Assembly (NCBI GenBank): GCA_035762545.1 | Contig: DASTOM010000034.1 | Span: 1-64,000 of the forward strand | DNA: 64,000 nt | Reading direction: 5' to 3' | Source: JANQRA01 sp035762545 | GTDB taxonomy: Bacteria > Actinomycetota > Acidimicrobiia > Spongiisociales > ZC4RG35 | Part shown: in pieces, positions 60,000 to 64,000 of the stretch | How positions within the stretch are numbered: the stretch's first letter is position 1 | How the letters are laid out: every line of letters starts with the position of its first letter | Notes under the pieces: model-generated | What the model was told of the DNA's origin: nothing | What the model saw: only the letters and a program-made list of their open reading frames with translations | Databases searched by the model: none | Translations under genes and position numbers: made by a program

Positions 60000-60371
60000 A
60001 TGGCCGTAGACGCCCCCCAGAAGAACCACCGGATCTACACCATGGGCTTCGCGAAGGTGTATCCGCTCTACGTCGAGAAGGCTGAGCGAAAGGGCCGGAC
60101 CAAGGCGGAAGTCGACGAGATCATCCGTTGGCTCACCGGCTACTCCCAGAAACAACTCGAAAAGGAGCTGGCGGCGGATACCGACGTCGAGACCTTCATC
60201 GCCAAGGCGCCCAGGATGAACCCGGACCGATCCCTGATCACCGGTGTCATCTGCGGGATCAGGGTCGAAGAAATGGAACAGTCGACGATGAAGGAAATCC
60301 GCTACCTGGACAAGCTCATCGACGAACTGGCCAAGGGGAAGGCCATGGAGAGGATCCTCAGGAGCCCTTAG
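60000..60371 (+). CDS. DUF2200 family protein
   Basis: A 123-aa protein closely matching DUF2200: HRIYTMGFAKVYPLYVEKAE, RKGRTKAEVDEIIRWLTGY and SLITGVICGIRVEEME. The function is not known. ATG 60000 is preferred over 59988, since the second adds only four residues. It follows the LLM gene after 24 bases and may be in the same transcript. Confidence 0.88.
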   Translation: MAVDAPQKNHRIYTMGFAKVYPLYVEKAERKGRTKAEVDEIIRWLTGYSQKQLEKELAADTDVETFIAKAPRMNPDRSLITGVICGIRVEEMEQSTMKEIRYLDKLIDELAKGKAMERILRSP

Positions 60372-60415
60372 GAGAGGCGCTCGCCGATGGTGAGTTGGGA
60401 GGCGTGCCTCTCATG

Positions 60416-60443
60416 CCATAACTTGACATAACGTGGATTATGG
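60416..60443. promoter_or_regulatory. Inverted repeat CCATAA/TTATGG enclosing TTGACA
   Basis: CCATAA (60416-60421) and TTATGG (60438-60443) flank a perfect -35 consensus TTGACA (60423-60428). No matching -10 is seen 17 bases on. It lies in the AT-richer gap after DUF2200; a short stem GAGGC-GT-GCCTC (60400-60411) is just before it. An operator or weak promoter is possible. Confidence 0.3.
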
Positions 60444-60506
60444 GCGTTCGAGAAACCCAGGAGACTCCACACGAGGGGCGACCTGGCGACGTATGTCTCC
60501 TACCTC

Positions 60507-60746
60507 TCACCAACCACTCCCGCCGTCCTGGGTCGGTGGAGCGATGCGGTTCTTGCCATCCATGGTGGCGTTGTCAGGCGTTCTGGAGCCCCTGAAGGCT
60601 TCAGACTCGGCTGAGAAGCGGCTCGCTTGGTGAAGACCGTCCATGCGGTCGCCGCCCCACGCCGTGATTCCACCGAGCAACTTGATCGAGATGAGGACGC
60701 AACCGGCGACCAAGACGACAAGAGCGAGCCACCAGTACCAATCCAT
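60507..60746 (-). CDS. Putative small single-pass membrane protein (79 aa)
   Basis: From ATG 60746 the frame gives a hydrophobic start DWYWWLALVVLVAGCVLISI (one membrane helix) and a polar tail of about 50 residues rich in Gly, Arg and Asn. TAGAAT stands 8 bases before the ATG and could be a -10 for a leaderless transcript. An antisense frame on the plus strand overlaps it, but is less protein-like. No family is recognised; it is moderately supported. Confidence 0.5.
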   Translation of the reverse strand: MDWYWWLALVVLVAGCVLISIKLLGGITAWGGDRMDGLHQASRFSAESEAFRGSRTPDNATMDGKNRIAPPTQDGGSGW

Positions 60747-60795
60747 GGCCGAATTCTATTGGCACAGGTTCACCCGTGCAGGGTGTGGATGATCC

Positions 60796-60993
60796 TCAGC
60801 GTAAGAACCAACTGGCCCGAATCCAGGATGACTCGATATCGTCCCTCTGACGCCTCAGCGCTGTCGACTCGCACTTGGTGGAGCACCAGTTCACCTTGAA
60901 GCCGTGGTTGGCCGCCTGATAGCGATTACCGCACTCCTGGCACACCCGCCAGACTGTCGTCTCGTCCTTCCCGGTCTTTCTGAGGGGACTCAT
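60796..60993 (-). CDS. Small zinc-ribbon-like protein (65 aa)
   Basis: A 65-aa frame from ATG 60993 containing CQECGNRYQAANHGFKVNWC and STKC, that is a CxxC...CxxxC arrangement like short zinc ribbons. The rest is basic and polar. The open frame extends further to 61056 with no start signal of note. Neighbours are a small membrane protein and thioredoxin (divergent). Function unknown; a metal site is inferred from the cysteines only. Confidence 0.5.
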   Translation of the reverse strand: MSPLRKTGKDETTVWRVCQECGNRYQAANHGFKVNWCSTKCESTALRRQRDDIESSWIRASWFLR

Positions 60994-61055
60994 CAGCGTC
61001 GGTAGGAACTCTAGGCGATTCCGGCCGTCCAAGCCCGGAGACCAGGAATTACCCA

Positions 61056-61089
61056 AAGGGTGGTTGCGTTTACATCATCGTCCACCCTT
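61056..61089. promoter_or_regulatory. Inverted repeat before the thioredoxin gene
   Basis: AAGGGTGG (61056-61063) and CCACCCTT (61082-61089) form a perfect 8-bp inverted repeat with an 18-base spacer, 31 bases before the trx ATG. TTGCGT (61064) and TTGAAT (61088) could be -35 and -10 elements with 18-base spacing, so the repeat overlaps a likely promoter. Confidence 0.4.
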
Positions 61090-61120
61090 GAATACTTCCC
61101 AACGAAAGGCACGCTTACCC

Positions 61121-61522
61121 ATGGCAACAGTTGCACTGACCAAAGAGACATTCGAAGAGACGATCCGTGACAACGACACAGTCATCGTCGACTTCTGGGC
61201 CGAATGGTGTGGCCCATGTCGCTCATTCGCACCCACGTTCGAAAGCGCATCCGAGACCCACGACGACATCGTGTTCGCCAAGGTCGACACCGAGGACCAG
61301 CAGGAACTGGCGATGACATTCGGTATTCGATCTATCCCGACTCTGATGGTGTTCCGCGATCAGATCATCCTCTACTCCCAGCCCGGAGCCCTCCCCGGGA
61401 ACATGCTGGAAGACCTCATCGGTCAGGTGAAGGCGATCGACATGGACGACGTGCGGGCCCAGATCGCCGCTCAGCATGATGATGCCGGTGAAGAGTCCGA
61501 GCCTGCCGAGGAAGCCGTCTAA
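61121..61522 (+). CDS. trxA: Thioredoxin
   Basis: A 133-aa thioredoxin with the active site WAEWCGPC (Cys30, Cys33) and the cis-proline in IRSIPTLMVF. The acidic C-terminal extension of about 25 residues (DDAGEESEPAEEAV) goes beyond the usual 105-110 residues. It reduces protein disulfides in the cytoplasm. ATG 61121 is the natural start. Its stop codon shares bases with the stop of the convergent methyltransferase gene. Confidence 0.92.
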   Translation: MATVALTKETFEETIRDNDTVIVDFWAEWCGPCRSFAPTFESASETHDDIVFAKVDTEDQQELAMTFGIRSIPTLMVFRDQIILYSQPGALPGNMLEDLIGQVKAIDMDDVRAQIAAQHDDAGEESEPAEEAV

Positions 61523-62259
61523 CCGGGCTTCACGTAGATCGACATATGAGACTTCGACTGTTCGGTGAACGGTCGGAGGTCATACCACCCAAAGCGGTCC
61601 TCCAACTCGAGACCGGCCAGCCGCGCCATCAGGTCCAGCTCCGAGGGCCAGGCGAACCGGACCTGCACCGGTAGAACGACGGTCTTTCCATCTTTGTATC
61701 TGGTCATGTGACTGGACAGTCTCTGGTTGACCGGGTCGTAGACGGTCATCTCTGTCCAGTGCTCGTCGACCGAGTTGATGCTCGACACCCCGACCCGGGT
61801 GTTGTAGCTGTCGAATCGTCTCACGTCGGGCACGAAGCAGTCGATGATGAAACGACCCCCCGGCTCGAGATGGTCGGCGACGTTCTGGAAGCAGCGGACC
61901 TGTTCTTCCTGGCTGTTCAGCCCGAAGATGGTGTTGAAGGCCAGATAGATCAGGGGGAACTCGCCGTCGACGGGGACATCGCCGAAATTGCCCATCGTGA
62001 CCGGAATCGCCGCTCCCCCGGGTTTGGCCCGCATCAACGCCACCATTTCCGCTGAGGCGTCGATGCCGGACACCTCGACTCCCCTCTCACGCAGCGGGAC
62101 GGCGATCCGACCTGAGCCGATAGCAAGTTCCAGAGCCCGAGGCGGGTCGCCGGCGTGTCTCGCCAGCAGGTCGATCGCCGAGTCGTCCACCGACGAGTAA
62201 GCCTTGTCGTAGTACGGAGCCCAGAGCCGGCCGTATGTCGTCTCGTTGTACCCGTCCAT
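61519..62259 (-). CDS. Class I SAM-dependent methyltransferase
   Basis: A 246-aa Rossmann-fold methyltransferase: motif I is ALELAIGSGRIAVPL (with Ile in place of the second Gly), then VSGIDASAEMVALMRAK and LEPGGRFIIDCFVPD. The C-terminal half is beta-rich. The substrate is unknown. ATG 62259 begins DGYNETTYGRLWAPYYD, a common start in this group; an earlier ATG at 62301 is less likely. It is divergent from the YbaK-type gene. Confidence 0.82.
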   Translation of the reverse strand: MDGYNETTYGRLWAPYYDKAYSSVDDSAIDLLARHAGDPPRALELAIGSGRIAVPLRERGVEVSGIDASAEMVALMRAKPGGAAIPVTMGNFGDVPVDGEFPLIYLAFNTIFGLNSQEEQVRCFQNVADHLEPGGRFIIDCFVPDVRRFDSYNTRVGVSSINSVDEHWTEMTVYDPVNQRLSSHMTRYKDGKTVVLPVQVRFAWPSELDLMARLAGLELEDRFGWYDLRPFTEQSKSHMSIYVKPG

Positions 62260-62308
62260 GTCCGGAGTCTTCCACGTTTGGTGAGACGAGGTCCGAATCA
62301 TTACCTTC

Positions 62309-62806
62309 GTGATTCGTATGTCCGCAGCACCTGAAGTAGTCGGAGACTTGCAACGACTCGATCTCGACTACGAAGAGTTGGCCTGTGATCCCGACCTCGC
62401 CGACACAGCTCAGTTCTGCGAGGCGTATGACATCCCTCTGGAGAAGTCCGCCAACGCCATCCTCGTGGCGTCACGCAAACCGGAGGGGCACAACGCGGTT
62501 TGCGTAGTCCTGGCGACCACCCGGCTCGACGTGAACGGAAAGGTGCGGCAACGCCTGGGAGTGCGCAAGGTCAGCTTCGCTCCCGCCGAGACGACGAAGG
62601 CGCTCACCGGACAGGAGATCGGTGGTGTCACCATCTTCGGGCTGCCTCCCGACCTGCCGGTGTGGCTCGACAGTCGGATTCTCGAGTGTGACTGGGTGAT
62701 CGTCGGCGCCGGCTCGCGGACCGCCAAGATCCGGTTCGACCCGGCTCAGCTCGTCGGGGTCGACGGCTTCGAGTTCGTCGATGGACTGGCCTTGAGTCAG
62801 ATCTGA
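62309..62806 (+). CDS. YbaK/prolyl-tRNA deacylase domain protein
   Basis: A 165-aa protein of the YbaK/EbsC family that hydrolyses mischarged aminoacyl-tRNA. Seen are KSANAILVASRKPEGHNAVCVV, LDVNGKVRQRLGVRKVSF and the lysine in that strand, plus GGVTIFGLPPDLPVWLDS. Which tRNA (Cys-tRNA-Pro, Ala-tRNA-Pro) is edited is not given. The start is GTG 62309 or ATG 62318. Its end overlaps the convergent SURF1 gene by 10 bases. Confidence 0.82.
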   Translation: MIRMSAAPEVVGDLQRLDLDYEELACDPDLADTAQFCEAYDIPLEKSANAILVASRKPEGHNAVCVVLATTRLDVNGKVRQRLGVRKVSFAPAETTKALTGQEIGGVTIFGLPPDLPVWLDSRILECDWVIVGAGSRTAKIRFDPAQLVGVDGFEFVDGLALSQI

Positions 62807-63537
62807 GCCCGTTTGGCGCTGCCCGACTGACGACGCAGCAGGAAGAAGAACCCGACGAGGCCGACGAGGGCGAACCCGAACCATTGGATGGCGTAGGCCA
62901 GATGAGGTCCTTCGTCGGTGAAGTCCGGAGGGTCGACCGTGATCGGCAGTTCATCACTCCCCTGCCCCAGCTCGACCAGGTAGACAGGTTCGAGATGGTA
63001 TGGCACCTGGGTCTCGATTCGATCGATGTCGACCCGGTTGAGCACGTCGAGGTCGCCCTCGGGTTCCTCAGCGCCGAGAGGTGGCCTGGTCTGGGTGAGG
63101 TGAACCCAGCCCTCGACACCGATCTCGCCCTCAGGAGGCTCGGCAGGCACCGGTGGGGTGTCCATCGCCAGCGGCACCCACCCTCTGTTGACGAGGACGG
63201 CCACCCCGTCACCCGTGACCAACGGTGTGATCACGTGGAACCCGGCCTGGCCGAGTTCGACCTGCGAGCGGATCAATACCTCCTCCGAGGGGTCGAACGC
63301 GCCCGAGACCGTGGCGACCCTGTACTCGATCCCACCAACGTCGGCGGGGTGCTCAGCGAGCAACTCATCCAGGGGCACTTGCTCGAATCCCAGGCGTTCT
63401 TGCTTGATCGCATTCTCCGCTCGACGCTGTTCGAGCCGGTCCAACTGCCAGAGCCCGAGTCCCACGAGCACCGCCGTCACCAAGAGCACGACGGCGGTGG
63501 CGACGGCCCAACGGGGGCTCCGGAGGGTGTGGAGCAT
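62797..63537 (-). CDS. SURF1 family protein
   Basis: A 246-aa membrane protein of the SURF1 family, involved in cytochrome c oxidase assembly. It has an N-terminal helix (RWAVATAVVLLVTAVLVGLG, then WQLDRLEQR), an external domain with VLVNRGWVPL and a C-terminal helix (HLAYAIQWFGFALVGLVGF). Length and topology match. The ATG at 63537 directly follows the stop of the 58-aa gene, so the two are coupled. Confidence 0.92.
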   Translation of the reverse strand: MLHTLRSPRWAVATAVVLLVTAVLVGLGLWQLDRLEQRRAENAIKQERLGFEQVPLDELLAEHPADVGGIEYRVATVSGAFDPSEEVLIRSQVELGQAGFHVITPLVTGDGVAVLVNRGWVPLAMDTPPVPAEPPEGEIGVEGWVHLTQTRPPLGAEEPEGDLDVLNRVDIDRIETQVPYHLEPVYLVELGQGSDELPITVDPPDFTDEGPHLAYAIQWFGFALVGLVGFFFLLRRQSGSAKRAQI

Positions 63538-63714
63538 TCAGGCGGCTAGCGGGATCTCGCCGTCGTCGAGCAGCTCGCCGACCGCGGCTTCGAGCGACTC
63601 GTGCTCGCTCCGATAAGCCACCGGCATCGAGATGAGGAGCTGTGCGGTGGTCTGGTCGATGGTGCCATTCGACACCAGAACGGGTGCGACCTCATCGGTC
63701 CAATACCAGGGCAT
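63538..63714 (-). CDS. Small protein upstream of SURF1 (58 aa)
   Basis: An ATG at 63714 with GGAGG 6 bases before it opens a frame of 58 residues (MPWYWTDEVAPVLVSNGTID at the start, LLDDGEIPLAA at the end). It ends in TGA immediately before the SURF1 ATG. The protein looks soluble, with an alpha/beta mix. The strong ribosome-binding site and the junction with SURF1 argue that it is real. Function unknown; the 85 bases between it and ssb hold nothing obvious. Confidence 0.72.
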   Translation of the reverse strand: MPWYWTDEVAPVLVSNGTIDQTTAQLLISMPVAYRSEHESLEAAVGELLDDGEIPLAA

Positions 63715-63799
63715 GCGACACCTCCAAGACAGTCGACGGACGGGACCCGACCCACGATACCCCCGGCGTCAACCTGAGAAATACCTTCCTGACCTGGGG

Positions 63800-64000
63800 T
63801 TATTGCACGGTCAAGGGCTCGAGGTCTTCGACGTCCTTGAAGTTGACCTGTTCGGCCACGACCTCGACCCGACTACGTCTCCCGTCGGGGCTCTCCCAAT
63901 AACGACGTTGTACCGAGCCACAGACCCACACCCGCTCACCTTTGACTCCTGGCGTCTCCACCAGTTCGTCCCCAGGGTCCCAGAGGGTCACTGGGATCAC
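63800..64000 (-). CDS. ssb: Single-stranded DNA-binding protein, 3' part
   Basis: The last 66 or so codons of an OB-fold protein cut by the window edge. GDELVETPGVKGERVWVCGS and VQRRYWESPDGRRSRVEVVA match the second half of the SSB OB fold, where the strand after the turn is R-x-Y/W-E-T. It would bind single-stranded DNA in replication and repair. The usual acidic C-terminal tip is absent: the protein ends in LEPLTVQ, so this may be a secondary or atypical SSB. The true start is outside the window. Confidence 0.75.
   Translation of the reverse strand: MIPVTLWDPGDELVETPGVKGERVWVCGSVQRRYWESPDGRRSRVEVVAEQVNFKDVEDLEPLTVQ

Noticed and set aside
60433..60633. 66-aa plus-strand frame
   Set aside because: Antisense to a frame with a clear membrane helix and less protein-like itself.
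1..64000. CRISPR array, insertion sequence, prophage or integrated element
   Set aside because: No regularly spaced repeats, transposase, integrase other than XerD, or phage genes were seen; base composition looks even across the window by eye.

Overview
The window looks like a chromosomal core segment of a high-GC, deep-branching actinomycete, most likely in or near the class Acidimicrobiia. The evidence is lineage-marker content and gene order: pafB-pafC-tat-helY; HAD phosphatase-small protein-nadK-recN-pyrG-xerD-scpA-scpB-rluB-cmk-der; and a GarA / FtsR-like / BFN-nuclease / second MerR series that recalls mycobacterial Rv1827-Rv1830. A DUF4193 protein and a long actinobacterial-type LeuA fit the same picture. 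The taxonomic call is inference from content, not from a marker tree. Genes are tightly packed, start codons include many GTG and TTG, and adjacent genes are commonly joined by 4-base NTGA overlaps.

Region by region. 1-13.8 kb (+): PafB/PafC regulators, a small zinc-ribbon protein, TatB/TatC, a HelY-type helicase, a lipid kinase, DUF4193, a polyprenol-phosphate mannosyltransferase-like enzyme, a GNAT, a Nudix hydrolase, an M20 peptidase, a HAD phosphatase, a 48-aa protein, NAD kinase and RecN. 13.9-25.2 kb (+): CTP synthase, alanine dehydrogenase, XerD, a DksA-like protein, an HD protein, ScpA/ScpB, RluB, AroA, Cmk, IspH, Der and a 44-aa membrane protein. A tRNA-Pro(GGG) with its own terminator follows on the minus strand. 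25.3-36.5 kb: aminotransferase, solute-binding protein, PgsA, GcvH, GarA-like FHA protein, FtsR-like MerR, D-Ala-D-Ala carboxypeptidase, Hpt, BFN nuclease, a K+ channel with TrkA domain, an LPXTG surface protein (minus), a second MerR regulator and a protein that appears to start at CTG. 36.5-48.3 kb: GcvT, a PPOX-fold protein, a lipase, threonine dehydrogenase, YqgE, an ECF-like sigma factor with a GerMN/Gmad2 membrane partner, RNase HII, a GMC oxidoreductase, a PAS histidine kinase, GalE and a phosphohexomutase. 48.3-64 kb: a membrane sulfatase-fold protein with a 56-aa membrane protein, a lipoprotein amidase, a heterodimeric ABC exporter, a GNAT, an enoyl-CoA hydratase, LeuA with a leader-peptide attenuator, an LLM oxidoreductase, DUF2200, two small minus-strand proteins, thioredoxin, a methyltransferase, a YbaK-type protein, SURF1, a 58-aa protein and the 3' end of ssb.

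The clearest observations beyond routine annotation are: the leuA attenuator (12-codon leader with four Leu codons plus an intrinsic terminator); a gene whose only possible upstream start is CTG inside a CTGA overlap; six convergent gene pairs that overlap at their 3' ends; a nested inverted repeat downstream of the LPXTG gene, with a diverged copy of part of it upstream; a TTACA-N4-TGTAA palindrome at the promoter of the second MerR gene; and several genes of fewer than 60 codons. No CRISPR array, insertion sequence, prophage or rRNA was seen. No gene-free stretch exceeds about 300 bases if the two small minus-strand genes at 60.5-61.0 kb are accepted; otherwise 60372-61120 is the longest. 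I found no clearly new multi-gene system; the candidates listed are modest.
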